Assembly (NCBI RefSeq): GCF_023502345.1
Contig: NZ_JAMFLX010000008.1
Coordinates: 62,001-126,000 of the forward strand
Length of the DNA stretch: 64,000 nt
Reading direction: 5' to 3'
DNA from: Parendozoicomonas callyspongiae
Lineage (GTDB): Bacteria > Pseudomonadota > Gammaproteobacteria > Pseudomonadales > Endozoicomonadaceae
Shown here piece after piece: positions 43,144-52,856 of the stretch. Made by a program: the position numbers and the translations under genes. How positions within the stretch are numbered: position 1 is the first letter of the stretch; each line of letters begins with the position of its first letter. The notes beneath the pieces were generated by a model, which saw nothing but the letters and a program-made list of their open reading frames with translations, had not been told where the DNA came from and made no database searches.

Positions 43144-46100
43144 TTATGTCACTGGCAACGCTTCTGAAGTTTCCTCTTGATTGATCTCTTTGGCAATAAA
43201 GGTGTACATCACCGGGATAACAAACAGGGTAAACAGCGTTCCTATGGTCATGCCGGTGGTGATGACCAGACCAATATTAAAGCGGCTGACAGCGCCGGCA
43301 CCGCTGGCAAACAACAGTGGCAGGATGCCCAGAACTGTTGCGCCAGTCGTCATTAATACCGGGCGCAGACGAAGGGCGGCTGATTCCAGAGCCGCCTGGG
43401 CACGGGATTGCCCCTGATACTGCAGCTGGTTGGCAAACTCAACAATCAGAATACCGTGCTTGGAAATCAGACCAATCAATGTCACCAGACCTATCTGGGT
43501 ATAGATATTCATGGAGATATTGATGCCAAGGGTCATCTGCAGCAAATTGCCCAGTACCAGCGGAATCAATGCCCCACAGATAGACATGGGAACAGTCAGC
43601 ATAACCACCAGCGGATCGCGGAAGCTTTCAAACTGGGCCGCCAGAACCAGATAGATAACCAGCAGTGAGATGACAAAGGTCAGCAGCAGTGCCTGGCCTT
43701 CCTTCATAAACTGCCGGGATGGCCCCTCATAGTCGACACCAAAGCCTTCCGGAGCCAGTTGCTGAACCTGTTCATTCAGGAACGCCAGCGCTTCACCCTG
43801 ACTGACACCAGGCAGAAGCATGCCCTGAATCTTGGTGGAGTTAAGCTGCTGGAACTGAGTCAGCTGGTTGGGTTTAGTTTCACTGCGTAGCTGAATAATC
43901 GCTGACAGTGGAATCATATCCCCCGATGCATTACGCACATAATACCGGCCCAGCCACTCCTTATTGAGGCGGAACTCCTGGTTGGCCTGCGGAATAACCT
44001 TGTAGCTGCGGCCATCGATATTAAAACGGTTAATATTGCCATTACCCAGCATAGTGGACAGCGTATTACTGATCTCCTTCATGCTGATGCCCAGCCGGGC
44101 GGCTTTGTTGCGGTCAACCAGCAGTTCGGTTTCCGGCTTGTTAATCCGCAGAGTGCTTTCAGCAAACATAAACAGACCGGACTGATTAGCTTTGCCCACT
44201 ATCTGGTTGGCGACATTGGCAAGAGTCCGGTAGTCACTGGTGGTATTCAGAATAAACTGAACCGGCAGACCACCGCCTGATCCAGGCAGGGACGGGAAGA
44301 TAAAGGAGAATGTCTGAATACCGGTGACCCGGGACAGATAGTTACCCTGCAGTTCCTTCTGTATTTCAAAAACACTGCGCTCACGTTGATTCCAGGGCTT
44401 CAGCACCATACCGGCAAAACCAGTATTCACGCCTGCACTGCCATTAATCAGGAATGACTGGAAGTACTCGGGAAACTGATTGAAGATCGGTTCCAGCTCC
44501 GCCGTGTACTTGTTCATATAATCGATATTGGCGTACTGCGGTGAAGTAGACACAATAAACACCAGACCATTGTCTTCCTGAGGTGCCAGCTCCTTTTTGG
44601 TCATCATGTACATGGGCGGAATGGTAGCCAGTACAATCAGAGCAAACACCAGGGTAACGGCTCGATACTTGAGAGCATCCTGCAACATACGCTGATAGAT
44701 GTTCTTCAGCCGGTCAAATGCCTTATCAAGCCAAACTGCAAAAGCACCTTCGGAACCAGCTGGTTTCAGGAGAAGGGAACACATAACCGGGGACAGCGTC
44801 AGTGCCACGATACCGGAGACCACTACGGCTCCTGCCAGGGTAAAGGCAAACTCCCGGAACAGGGCACCAGTCAGGCCTTCCATAAACCCGATTGGGGCAT
44901 AGACCGCTGCCAAGGTAATGGTCATGGCTATAACCGGCAGGGCAATTTCCCGGGCTCCCATCAGAGCTGCATCAAGTGGCTTATGACCCTCTTCAATATG
45001 GCGGTGAATATTCTCAACCACCACAATGGCGTCATCCACCACCAGGCCAATAGCCAGAACCATGGCAAGCAGGGTTAACAGGTTGATGGAGTAACCCATC
45101 ATCTGCATACAGAACAGTACACCGATCATGGACAGCGGAATGGCAACAATCGGAATCACCACAACCCGGAAAGAACCCAGGAACAGGAATACCACCAGAA
45201 TTACAATAACTGTGGCTTCCAGCAGGGTTTTCACCACTTCATCAATGGATTCCTGGATAAACTCTGTCGCATCATAAACGATCTCTCCCTGCATGCCGGT
45301 TGGCAGCTGTTTCTGAACAGTGGGGAGGTAATCTCTCAGGCGCTTGATAACATCCAACGGGTTGGCAGATGGAGTGGCAGACACGCCAATATAGATTGAA
45401 GGTTTGCCATTGAAGGCAACGTAGCTGTTGAAGTTCTCTGCAGAAAGCTCAACATCCGCGACATCTTCCAGCCGTACCAGTGAGTCGCCATCTGACCGTA
45501 CAACAATCTGGTTGAACTGCTCAGGTGATGTCAGATCGGTTTTAGCATTGACGCTGGTAACCACCAGTTCGCCACGGGTCTGACCGGCAGCTGACTGAAC
45601 GTTGCTGTTCAGGAGTGCCTGATTTACATCGGCGGCAGTGACTCGGTAAGCGGCCATCCGAACAGGATCGAGCCAGATACGCATGGCAAAGGTTTTCTGT
45701 CCAAGGATCTCCGCTTCACCAACACCTTCAAGGGTGGCCAGCTGGGGTTGAACAACCCGGGTCAGATAGTCAGTCACCTGCTCACTGTTAAGGCGATCGC
45801 TGTAAAAACTCAGGTAGACCAGGGCGCTGCCCTGATTACTGCCCTTGGTGATGACAGGGTCTTCGGCATCCTGGGGTAGCTGACTGCGAACCTCGTTGAC
45901 CTTAGACATAATCTCGGTCAGGGCTGTATCAGCGCTGTAGCCAAGACGCAGATGGGCTGTGACTGTAGAAGAACTCTGGTTGCTGGAGGAGGTGATGTAT
46001 TCGATGCCCTCGGCACTGGCAATAGCCTGCTGCACCGGGGTGGTAATAAATCCCTGGATAAGTTCAGCATTTGCTCCCGGATAAAAAGTTGTTACGGTCA

Positions 46101-46233
46101 CAACCGCATCTTCCATATCCGGGTACTCACGCACCGGAAGCTTATTCAGAGCTTGAAGGCCGAGAAGGACAATCAGCAGACTGACAACTGTTGCCAGTAC
46201 CGGTCGGCGTATAAACAGGTCAGTAAATTTCAT
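43144..46233 (-). CDS. RND multidrug efflux pump, inner-membrane transporter (HAE1)
   Basis: The proton-driven transporter of a tripartite efflux pump. The 1029 residues have the AcrB plan: TM1 (FIRRPVLATVVSLLIVLLGLQAL), a large periplasmic domain, TM2-6, a second periplasmic domain and TM7-12. The proton-relay Asp pair is in IGLVVDDAIVVVENI (TM4, about 400), and the RND signature region is GRPVLMTTG-like LRPVLMTTGATVLGILPLLFASG near residue 960. Homologues export drugs, dyes, bile salts or signals; the natural substrate is unknown. The adaptor gene ends four bases upstream, and no outer-membrane channel gene is nearby, so a TolC-type protein encoded elsewhere would complete the pump. Confidence 0.95.
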   Translation of the reverse strand: MKFTDLFIRRPVLATVVSLLIVLLGLQALNKLPVREYPDMEDAVVTVTTFYPGANAELIQGFITTPVQQAIASAEGIEYITSSSNQSSSTVTAHLRLGYSADTALTEIMSKVNEVRSQLPQDAEDPVITKGSNQGSALVYLSFYSDRLNSEQVTDYLTRVVQPQLATLEGVGEAEILGQKTFAMRIWLDPVRMAAYRVTAADVNQALLNSNVQSAAGQTRGELVVTSVNAKTDLTSPEQFNQIVVRSDGDSLVRLEDVADVELSAENFNSYVAFNGKPSIYIGVSATPSANPLDVIKRLRDYLPTVQKQLPTGMQGEIVYDATEFIQESIDEVVKTLLEATVIVILVVFLFLGSFRVVVIPIVAIPLSMIGVLFCMQMMGYSINLLTLLAMVLAIGLVVDDAIVVVENIHRHIEEGHKPLDAALMGAREIALPVIAMTITLAAVYAPIGFMEGLTGALFREFAFTLAGAVVVSGIVALTLSPVMCSLLLKPAGSEGAFAVWLDKAFDRLKNIYQRMLQDALKYRAVTLVFALIVLATIPPMYMMTKKELAPQEDNGLVFIVSTSPQYANIDYMNKYTAELEPIFNQFPEYFQSFLINGSAGVNTGFAGMVLKPWNQRERSVFEIQKELQGNYLSRVTGIQTFSFIFPSLPGSGGGLPVQFILNTTSDYRTLANVANQIVGKANQSGLFMFAESTLRINKPETELLVDRNKAARLGISMKEISNTLSTMLGNGNINRFNIDGRSYKVIPQANQEFRLNKEWLGRYYVRNASGDMIPLSAIIQLRSETKPNQLTQFQQLNSTKIQGMLLPGVSQGEALAFLNEQVQQLAPEGFGVDYEGPSRQFMKEGQALLLTFVISLLVIYLVLAAQFESFRDPLVVMLTVPMSICGALIPLVLGNLLQMTLGINISMNIYTQIGLVTLIGLISKHGILIVEFANQLQYQGQSRAQAALESAALRLRPVLMTTGATVLGILPLLFASGAGAVSRFNIGLVITTGMTIGTLFTLFVIPVMYTFIAKEINQEETSEALPVT

Positions 46234-46237
46234 GGGT

Positions 46238-47317
46238 TTACTCCCCGTTCTGGCTCAGAGCAACATGAGCACCGTTATGAAGTTTCAGCTGACCGGAAGT
46301 GACAACTTGAGTGCCGGCTTTCAGACCACTGACTATCTCAACACGATCATTCTCGATATCACCGGTTTTCACCTGAGTCAGGCGTACCGACAGTTTCTCA
46401 GGACTGTCGCCCTCAACCACGTAGACAGAATCCCCGTAAAGGGTATAAGTCACAGCTGTGCGAGGGACGGTAATGACCTGACGGGGCTCTTTGGCGAGCA
46501 CACGAATATCAGCAAACATGCCGGGAATCAGTTGCAGCGCATCATTTTCAACCAGGGCGCGCACTTCAATATTACGGGTGTTGCTGTCGATGCGGGCATT
46601 TATGGCTTCGACTTCACCCATGAACTCCTGTTCCGGGAAAGCCCGGACGCTAAAGCGGACATCCTGACCGTTAAACAACTCAGGGTAATCCTGTTCGGGC
46701 AGGTTAAAGTCTACAAAGAGCTGGTTGATATTTTGCAGGGTAGCAACAAGCACACCTTCCTTAACATAGTCCCCTGGCTCAACCCGACGAATGCCGATGC
46801 GGCCAGAGAAGGGGGCATTGATTTTCTTTTTCCGCAGGGTTGCTTTGGTTTGCTCAACTGCGGCCTTGGCTTCATCCAGAGAAGCTGAGGATTGGTCGAA
46901 AGATGTTTGGGAGATCGATTTTTTTTCCAGCAGAGTGCGGTTGCGATCCCATGTCAGACGGGCCAGTTTCTCAGCAGCCTTGTAGCTTTTGAGGTTGGCC
47001 TGCTCGATATCGTCATCAAGCTGTACCAGCAGTGTGTCCTGCTTGATATCCTGACCTGATTCGAACAGAACTTTACTGACAAGACCGGGAGACTCGGTCT
47101 TGATATCAATACCCTGTCGTGCACTGAGAGTGCCGACAGATGTCAGGAAGGGCAGCCAGTTTTCCTGACTGGCTTCAGTTGTATCAACGATAACAGGGGG
47201 CGGGGCAAAAGATGCCATCCCTTTTGCCATCATTGTCTGTTCAACCTGTTTATAGGCGAATAGCCCTCCAAACAGCACGATCACGAAGATCAGCATGAAC
47301 AGCATTCTTTTTTTCAT
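46238..47317 (-). CDS. RND efflux pump membrane-fusion (adaptor) protein
   Basis: Connects the inner-membrane pump to an outer-membrane channel. The 359 residues have an N-terminal membrane anchor (LFMLIFVIVLFGGLFAY) without a lipobox. The lipoyl half-motifs (SPGLVSKVLFESGQDI and APFSGRIGIRRVEPGDYV, about 82 and 170) are separated by a short alpha-hairpin (AEKLARLTWDRNRTLLEKKSIS). Beta-barrel and membrane-proximal domains follow. The hairpin length suits a HlyD_D23/MexH-like adaptor. It is the first gene of a two-gene operon with the RND transporter and has its own SD (GGAG) eight to twelve bases before the ATG. Confidence 0.94.
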   Translation of the reverse strand: MKKRMLFMLIFVIVLFGGLFAYKQVEQTMMAKGMASFAPPPVIVDTTEASQENWLPFLTSVGTLSARQGIDIKTESPGLVSKVLFESGQDIKQDTLLVQLDDDIEQANLKSYKAAEKLARLTWDRNRTLLEKKSISQTSFDQSSASLDEAKAAVEQTKATLRKKKINAPFSGRIGIRRVEPGDYVKEGVLVATLQNINQLFVDFNLPEQDYPELFNGQDVRFSVRAFPEQEFMGEVEAINARIDSNTRNIEVRALVENDALQLIPGMFADIRVLAKEPRQVITVPRTAVTYTLYGDSVYVVEGDSPEKLSVRLTQVKTGDIENDRVEIVSGLKAGTQVVTSGQLKLHNGAHVALSQNGE

Positions 47318-47488
47318 GGAGGAGATCCCGATGTTTGAAACTATTTTATAGCTTTAATAAGAAGCCGCATTGGCCAGACCATGAAAATGGCAAGGAGGCT
47401 GTTACGGCGTCATCATAGAGTAAACACAGGGACTATATCGCAATTGAATTCCGATATGTATAAGGACTGCGCAAATTAAGAAAGAGCC

Positions 47489-47953
47489 TTACTTATTCTG
47501 CGTTTTGCTTCTCAATGTCTCGATTCTTTCACGGTTAACCCCGAAATCGTAGTAGCCGGTACGGGAAGCGGATCGTACATCAACGAGGCCGTCAGACTGA
47601 ATCAATAGTGTGAGATCATCAACAAAACCAAAAAATCGGGATTTGAATTTGGCCTTGATAATATCCGGCCCAGAGTAGGTTACATGGGCACGAGGATCCT
47701 GTTTAATCCAGGCCAGCAGTATTTTACGAATGGTTGCGGTATCCTTGCCCGGATAAGAGAGAGGATTAACCCTGTGTTCTCCATGGGAGAAGCTGCTGAC
47801 ACAGTTTGGGCTGGATGGACAGGTAAGAGTCACTATCTCTGTTTCTGCTGAGCCGACCTGCTTATTCGCCTGGTCGCCAGCTGAAACGGGAGTGACAAAA
47901 ACTGACAGAGCTATAAAGGGTGCCATCGCCAGCGAAAGAAATGTACGTCTCAT
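47489..47953 (-). CDS. DUF1499 exported protein
   Basis: A 154-residue protein from ATG 47953, with a signal peptide (TFLSLAMAPFIALSVFVTPVSA). A longer frame starts at 48055, but the shorter start has AAGGAG about nine bases upstream and places the signal peptide at the N-terminus. The mature part matches DUF1499: LTCPSSPNCVSS near residue 45, then FRSRFFGFVDDLTLLI-type KFKSRFFGFVDDLTLLIQ and VRSASRTGYYDFGVNRERIE. The CPSSPNCVSS Cys pair could form a disulfide. Function unknown in the family. It is divergent from the MOSC gene, with the 5' ends about 170 bases apart. Confidence 0.9.
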   Translation of the reverse strand: MRRTFLSLAMAPFIALSVFVTPVSAGDQANKQVGSAETEIVTLTCPSSPNCVSSFSHGEHRVNPLSYPGKDTATIRKILLAWIKQDPRAHVTYSGPDIIKAKFKSRFFGFVDDLTLLIQSDGLVDVRSASRTGYYDFGVNRERIETLRSKTQNK

Positions 47954-48123
47954 TTGTTCCCTCTCCTTATCAATCAATATGACGTGTTTATAACGCAAAC
48001 AGCCATGAGCGTGAAACGAAAAAGGATTGTTTGTTATCCGGTCATAGTCTTTCAAACCGTATTTTCACAGCTTCTGGAATAACGAGTTCCCAGAATATCA
48101 GAATAAAGAGTCCCTGGAATAAA

Positions 48124-48915
48124 ATGATCAGCGTTTCTGAATTAGCCATTTATCCAATGAAATCCTGCCGGCAACTGCCTGTAAATCATCACAGGGTTGA
48201 TGCATTCGGTTTAACCGGGGATCGACGCTGGATGCTTATTGATAGTAATGGGAAGTTTCTCAGCCAGCGTACTCATCCTGTTATGGTGCAGATTGAGTGC
48301 AGTTTGAATGATCAGGGGATTAATCTAACGGCTCCTGGTATGGGGACACTTACAGTGCCAGTTCCCGGCAATGACAACAACGTGATTGCCACTGTCTGGA
48401 ATGATGACTGCCAAGCCCTTGATGCCGGTGATCAGGCTGCTGAATGGTGCAGCACATTTCTGAAAAACCAATGTCGCCTGGTTTATATGCCCGACAGCAG
48501 TTTCCGCCAGGTGAGTCTCAAGTACGCTGAACCGGGAATCAAAACAGGGTTTGCAGATGGCTTTCCGTTTCTATTGATATCCGAAGCATCCCTTGCCGAG
48601 CTGAACCGCCGGCTGGATATTCCTGTTCCCATGGTTCGTTTTCGTCCCAATATTGTCGTATCCGGATGTGAAGCTTTTGCCGAAGATTCCTGGAAGCGGA
48701 TTCGCATAGGAAATATTGATTTCACAGTTGCTAAGCCTTGCACGCGTTGTGTGATGACCACCATCAATACCGATACTCTGGAGAAAGCCAAAGAGCCTTT
48801 GAAAACTCTGTCGGCCTACCGTCGGGCTGAAAAAGGAGTGGTCTTTGGCCAGAATCTTATTCATCACGGAGTGGGGGAGCTCAGCATAGGAATGTCCGTC
48901 GAAGTTCTGGAATAA
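48124..48915 (+). CDS. MOSC domain protein, YcbX-like
   Basis: Probably a molybdenum-cofactor-dependent protein of the MOSC family, related to mARC and YcbX, which reduce N-hydroxylated compounds. The 263 residues from ATG 48124 show the MOSC_N beta-barrel (SELAIYPMKSCRQLPV...GLTGDRRWML) and the MOSC domain with FADGFPFLLISEASLAELNRRL, FRPNIVVSG and KPCTRCVMTTIN. The Cys in the last motif corresponds to the cofactor-ligating Cys. Unlike E. coli YcbX there is no C-terminal ferredoxin domain, so electrons must come from a separate partner. An upstream TTG at 48031 is less likely because it overlaps the DUF1499 leader. Confidence 0.9.
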   Translation: MISVSELAIYPMKSCRQLPVNHHRVDAFGLTGDRRWMLIDSNGKFLSQRTHPVMVQIECSLNDQGINLTAPGMGTLTVPVPGNDNNVIATVWNDDCQALDAGDQAAEWCSTFLKNQCRLVYMPDSSFRQVSLKYAEPGIKTGFADGFPFLLISEASLAELNRRLDIPVPMVRFRPNIVVSGCEAFAEDSWKRIRIGNIDFTVAKPCTRCVMTTINTDTLEKAKEPLKTLSAYRRAEKGVVFGQNLIHHGVGELSIGMSVEVLE

Positions 48916-49074
48916 CAGAAAAATATCCTGTTTTTTGTGGGGTGCGGTATATCCTTATGTCTGGCCGTGACACCCCTCATATATAACTGTTTCGTAATTC
49001 TAATCAATCATTAGCAAATGAATCACCCTCTACAGTTGTAGTTGGTGATGTCAGTGGTTAATAAGGATCTAAAA

Positions 49075-50532
49075 GTGTCTGCATTAGAAAACCTGAAGCC
49101 GGCTTCCCTGTGGAACCACTTCCAGGATATCTGTGATATTCCTCATCCTTCCGGTCAGGAAGCCGCTCTGCGTGAGCACCTGATTGCCTTCGCCAACAAG
49201 CACGAGCTTGAGTACAGCGTTGATGAAACCGGCAACCTGATTATCCGTAAGCCTGCAACTCCAGGCATGGAAGACCGTGCCGGTGTGATTCTGCAAAGCC
49301 ATATGGATATGGTTCCCCAGAAGAATGCAGACACTGATCATAACTTTGAAACCGACGCTATCGTTCCGTGGATTGATGGTGAGTGGGTGAAGGCCCGTGG
49401 TACCACTCTGGGTGCCGATAACGGTATTGGCATGGCAGCCTCCCTGGCCGTTCTGGAATCCAGGGAACTCAAGCATGGTCCAGTTGAAGCGCTGTTCACC
49501 ATCGATGAAGAGCGCAGCATGGCTGGTGCTGAAGGTCTGAAGCCTGGTTTCGTCAACGGTACCGTGCTGCTGAACCTGGATACTGAGGAAGAGGGTGAAC
49601 TGTACGTTGGTTGTGCTGGTGGTGTTGATGTTCTGGCTGACTCCACTTACCAGCTGGAAGATGTTGCCGCTGGCAGCAAGTTCTTCAACCTGACCGTAAA
49701 AGGTCTGCTGGGTGGTCACTCCGGCTGCGATATTCATCTGCAGCGTGGCAACGCCAACCGTATTATGGTTCAGATACTGAAGCGCTTGCAGGCTATCGGT
49801 GGCCGTATTGTTGAGATTGATGGTGGCAGCCTGTCCAACGCTATCCCGCGTGAAGCATTTGCAGTTGTCGCTATTGCTGCTGACAAGGCAGAAGAAGTGG
49901 CTGCTATTGTTGATCTGCAACAGGCTACCGCCCGTAAGGCTCTGGCAGAAACTGATGCCGGTGTTATGGTTCTGGCTGAAGAAGCCGAGGCTTCCACTCA
50001 GATTATGTCTGCCCAGGATCAGCAGAAGTTCCTGGACCTGTTCCAGTGCGTACACAACGGTGTCGACCGTATGAGCGAGAGTGTTGCCGGGGTGGTTGAA
50101 ACCTCCAACAACTTCGCCATTATGCGCGTTAAGGAAGGCAAGGTGTTTGTTCACTGCTTTGCCCGCTCCCTGAGTGATGACGCCACCACCGAGATGGGCG
50201 AGCGTCTGTGCTCCCTGTTCCGCCTGGCTGGCTGTGACGTGCGCCAGGAAGGTCAGTTCCCAGGCTGGAAGCCCAATATGGATTCCGCCATCCTGGCTTC
50301 CATGAAGGACACTTACCAGGACCTGTTCGGTAAAGAGCCTGAAGTGAAGGTGATTCACGCAGGTCTGGAGTGTGGCCTGCTGGGTGGTATCTACCCAACC
50401 TGGGATATGATTTCCATTGGCCCAACCATCTGCTTCCCTCACTCTCCTGATGAAAAAGTTGAGATTGAAAGCGTTGAGCGTTTCTGGACTCTGCTGAGTG
50501 AATCTCTTGTCAGAGCGCCAAAGGCCGCGTAA
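49075..50532 (+). CDS. pepD: Cytosol nonspecific dipeptidase / aminoacyl-histidine dipeptidase
   Basis: PepD hydrolyses Xaa-His and other dipeptides in the cytoplasm. From GTG 49075 the protein has 485 residues, exactly the E. coli length. AAGGA (49063-49067) lies seven bases upstream, while longer starts (TTG 49042, ATG 49048) overlap poor context. Peptidase M20 metal-site blocks are clear: ILQSHMDMVPQK (His/Asp), TTLGADNGIGMA (bridging Asp), and TIDEERSMAGA (Glu). HAGLECGLLG near the C-terminus is the fourth site. The short dimerisation domain (about 210-380) lies in between. With YejABEF it could process imported peptides. Codon use is strongly biased towards C/T-ending highly expressed codons. 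Confidence 0.97.
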   Translation: MSALENLKPASLWNHFQDICDIPHPSGQEAALREHLIAFANKHELEYSVDETGNLIIRKPATPGMEDRAGVILQSHMDMVPQKNADTDHNFETDAIVPWIDGEWVKARGTTLGADNGIGMAASLAVLESRELKHGPVEALFTIDEERSMAGAEGLKPGFVNGTVLLNLDTEEEGELYVGCAGGVDVLADSTYQLEDVAAGSKFFNLTVKGLLGGHSGCDIHLQRGNANRIMVQILKRLQAIGGRIVEIDGGSLSNAIPREAFAVVAIAADKAEEVAAIVDLQQATARKALAETDAGVMVLAEEAEASTQIMSAQDQQKFLDLFQCVHNGVDRMSESVAGVVETSNNFAIMRVKEGKVFVHCFARSLSDDATTEMGERLCSLFRLAGCDVRQEGQFPGWKPNMDSAILASMKDTYQDLFGKEPEVKVIHAGLECGLLGGIYPTWDMISIGPTICFPHSPDEKVEIESVERFWTLLSESLVRAPKAA

Positions 50533-50670
50533 TGTCTTTCTGGCGGGTCAATTGATCCGCCAGTTCTCCCTCTATTGCTGATAAATTCAATTAGAACTCC
50601 TCAGACTGTTGGAGTGGAGTACTGTGCTGACGATAATTAATACAATTCTCAGTCGCGGCAGGAGTGCTCA

Positions 50671-52032
50671 ATGTCCATTAGTGTGTTTGATCTGTTCAAG
50701 ATCGGTTTAGGCCCCTCCAGCTCACATACCGTTGGCCCAATGAGTGCCGCCTTTCATTTTGCCAGCCAGCTTGCCGGGCAGCCTGTCGCTGTGGTTCAGA
50801 TCACTCTCTATGGTTCGCTTTCCCTGACCGGCAAAGGTCACGCCACAGATCGAGCGGTGGTTTATGGGCTCTCCGGGCTGAAGCCGGAAACGACTCTGCC
50901 GGATGAGGCAGGTATTATCTGGAGTTCGGTTAAAAGCAGTGGCCAGTTGAGTCTTCCCTGTAAAAAAGAAATTCCTTTTGATCCAGACCGTAATATTTTA
51001 TTTGTTGATCAACCCCTGCCTGAACATCCCAATGGCATGAAGTTCACAGCAACTGCTGAAGATGGTTCCATGATTCTGGAGCAGATCTGGTTTTCAACTG
51101 GGGGAGGTTTTATCGCTACCCGGGAAGACCTGACGAATCAATCTGGTCAGCAGAACGAACTCACGATTCCATACCCATTTTCATCCGCAGAAGAGCTTTT
51201 ACGGCTCTGTGCCAGCCACCAGATAAATATGGCAGAGCTTCTTCTGGCAAATGAGAAGGCCAGAGGAAGTGATGAAAAAGAGATCTCAAACAGTTTGGAT
51301 AATATTCTGCAGACTATGGAGTCATGCATTGAACGTGGTTTCCAGACCGAGGGCGTGCTGCCCGGCGGTCTTGATGTGCAGAGAAGAGCGCCCGGGCTTT
51401 ACCAGCGCTGGCAGAAGGAGGTTGAGAGTAATGATCCCCTGCAGGTCATGGACTGGGTAAGCCTGTGTGCACTGGCTGTCAATGAAGAGAATGCTGCCGG
51501 AGGGCGGGTGGTGACCTCACCGACCAACGGAGCTGCCGGGGTCATTCCTGCTGTGATCGCTTTTCATAAGCAATATGATCGCTCAGCCTCGCAGGACTCT
51601 GTGCGTCTGTTTCTTCTTACCGCAGCGGCTATCGGCATGCTCTACAAAAAGAATGCTTCCATCTCGGCAGCGGAAGTCGGCTGCCAGGGTGAGATTGGTG
51701 TCGCATCATCCATGGCGGCAGCGGGACTGGTTGCAGCCTGGGGGGGAACGATGGAGCAGGTTGAGCACGCTGCTGAAATTGCCATGGAACACCATCTTGG
51801 AATGACCTGCGATCCTGTGGCCGGACTTGTTCAGGTTCCCTGTATTGAGCGTAATGCCATGGGTGCCGTTAAAGCAATTAACGCCGCAAGGATGGCCCTC
51901 AGTGGTGACGGCAAGCACCGTGTGACTCTGGATCAGGTTATTGAAACCATGTACCAGACCGGAAAGGATATGCAGGACCGGTACAAGGAGACCTCTCAGG
52001 GTGGCTTGGCTGTTAATGTTGTTTACTGTTAA
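50671..52032 (+). CDS. sdaA: L-serine ammonia-lyase, iron-sulfur type
   Basis: SdaA deaminates L-serine to pyruvate using an oxygen-sensitive 4Fe-4S cluster. The 453 residues match the single-chain form. The beta domain starts at [22 protein letters not shown] (residues 3-24), and the alpha (catalytic) domain begins near [13 protein letters not shown]. Cluster cysteines are seen in [14 protein letters not shown] (about 335), [21 protein letters not shown] (about 382-401), and the substrate-binding [13 protein letters not shown]. The ATG has GGAG about eight bases upstream (gcaGGAGtgctcaATG). It stands alone, about 140 bases after pepD. Confidence 0.97.
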   Translation: MSISVFDLFKIGLGPSSSHTVGPMSAAFHFASQLAGQPVAVVQITLYGSLSLTGKGHATDRAVVYGLSGLKPETTLPDEAGIIWSSVKSSGQLSLPCKKEIPFDPDRNILFVDQPLPEHPNGMKFTATAEDGSMILEQIWFSTGGGFIATREDLTNQSGQQNELTIPYPFSSAEELLRLCASHQINMAELLLANEKARGSDEKEISNSLDNILQTMESCIERGFQTEGVLPGGLDVQRRAPGLYQRWQKEVESNDPLQVMDWVSLCALAVNEENAAGGRVVTSPTNGAAGVIPAVIAFHKQYDRSASQDSVRLFLLTAAAIGMLYKKNASISAAEVGCQGEIGVASSMAAAGLVAAWGGTMEQVEHAAEIAMEHHLGMTCDPVAGLVQVPCIERNAMGAVKAINAARMALSGDGKHRVTLDQVIETMYQTGKDMQDRYKETSQGGLAVNVVYC

Positions 52033-52104
52033 CTGGCAATTATCAGTATTAATTCTTATAAACTGCTGACGGGTTAGTTATTTTTTCTTTTTTTCTGAAA
52101 AGAG

Positions 52105-52132
52105 CTGATTTCTCGGAAAGAATGTGTATAAT
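52105..52132 (+). promoter_or_regulatory. Sigma70 promoter of the coiled-coil gene
   Basis: A perfect TATAAT (52127-52132) with a weak CTGATT -35 box (52105-52110) and 16-base spacer. It lies about 85 bases before the chosen start at 52217 and rules out an ATG at 52124 that falls inside the -10 region. Confidence 0.6.
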
Positions 52133-52216
52133 GCCGCCACTTCATACACATCAAAATGCTCACTTCAATTGAACCCCGCACAGAAAGAAATCGGCCAAGA
52201 GGTAGAGGTAAATCCA

Positions 52217-52606
52217 ATGGGAACGCTCAACATGGGCGGACGTTTCTTCAAAAGTGAAGAACTCGAGCTCATTGAGCAGCGTCGGCTGGAAGCGCTTCTG
52301 GAAATCACCACGAAGCACAGTGAAGAAGTTCAGAGTCTCAAGGCTCAGGTTGAACAAGCTAACAGCAAAGCTGCTAAAGCTAACAATCAAATCAAGAGCC
52401 TGGACAAGGATCTGAAAAATCTTCGTTCTGAAAACCCAGATCGCATGAAGAAGCAGATTAAGCGTCTTCAGGAGCAGAATCGTGCTATGACTTCAGAGAA
52501 CAACACTCTGAAGAGCAAGCAGAAACAGCTCCAACAGCAACTCGATGCTGCCAAGATGGAACTAGATAAGTTTAAAGCTGAAGAGAAAGAAGCTGAAGTA
52601 GCATAA
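52217..52606 (+). CDS. Small coiled-coil protein of unknown function
   Basis: A 129-residue soluble protein made almost entirely of heptad repeats. The N-terminal cap MGTLNMGGRFFKSEELELIEQRR is followed by about 100 residues of Leu/Ile/Met-heptad helix rich in Lys, Gln and Glu (KAQVEQANSKAAKANNQIKSL, RLQEQNRAMTSENNTLKSK). No membrane segment. The ATG at 52217 has GAGG about eight bases upstream and lies downstream of a strong -10 box. An upstream ATG at 52124 overlaps the promoter and is rejected. The protein could be a nucleoid, cytoskeletal or scaffolding factor; nothing in the sequence decides. Confidence 0.75.
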   Translation: MGTLNMGGRFFKSEELELIEQRRLEALLEITTKHSEEVQSLKAQVEQANSKAAKANNQIKSLDKDLKNLRSENPDRMKKQIKRLQEQNRAMTSENNTLKSKQKQLQQQLDAAKMELDKFKAEEKEAEVA

Positions 52607-52612
52607 TCGCTG

Positions 52613-52794
52613 CAGTTTCTTTGCGTCCCTGATTCTGTGGTTTAGCCTTTGGGTTAAGCAACAGAAACTGGTGACAGGATGTGAGGCGAAAAAGGAATTC
52701 CAGTCAGCCTCGATCAAGAGAGTGGCGGGCCATTATCCTGGTGGATAGGGCAGGTCTGCAGTTTTTAAACTGCATAATCACTGCTAAAGGCCCG
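52613..52794 (+). ncRNA. Possible structured RNA or 3' UTR after the coiled-coil gene
   Basis: The 250 bases between the coiled-coil and J-protein genes contain unusual pairing potential. CAGTTTCT (52613-52620) pairs with AGAAACTG (52663-52670) and the stem extends inwards with TTGC/GCAA, with an inner TTAGCC/GGTTAA hairpin. Then CGGGCC (52726-52731) pairs with GGCCCG (52789-52794), enclosing two hairpins, TATCC/GGATA (52734-52747) and GCAGTTT/AAACTGC (52758-52773), a multibranch layout. No known RNA family is recognised and no terminator follows directly. It may be a 3' UTR, a leader of the J-protein gene or an independent RNA. Confidence 0.35.
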
Positions 52795-52856
52795 ACATCT
52801 TTCAGCTTCAATGATCACTGCTTTATTAAACAGGATTGCGAGTCAAGGGTTTATTT

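Noticed and set aside
48031-48123. N-terminal extension of the MOSC protein from TTG 48031
   Set aside because: It has no SD, no family similarity and overlaps the DUF1499 leader; ATG 48124 begins directly with the family sequence.
49084-50442. A 452-codon open frame antisense to pepD
   Set aside because: PepD on the plus strand matches the family at full length. The antisense translation is low-complexity in Gln, His and Asn, typical of a shadow frame.
52124-52216. Longer start of the coiled-coil protein at ATG 52124
   Set aside because: That ATG overlaps the TATAAT promoter box, so it cannot lie on the mRNA made from it.
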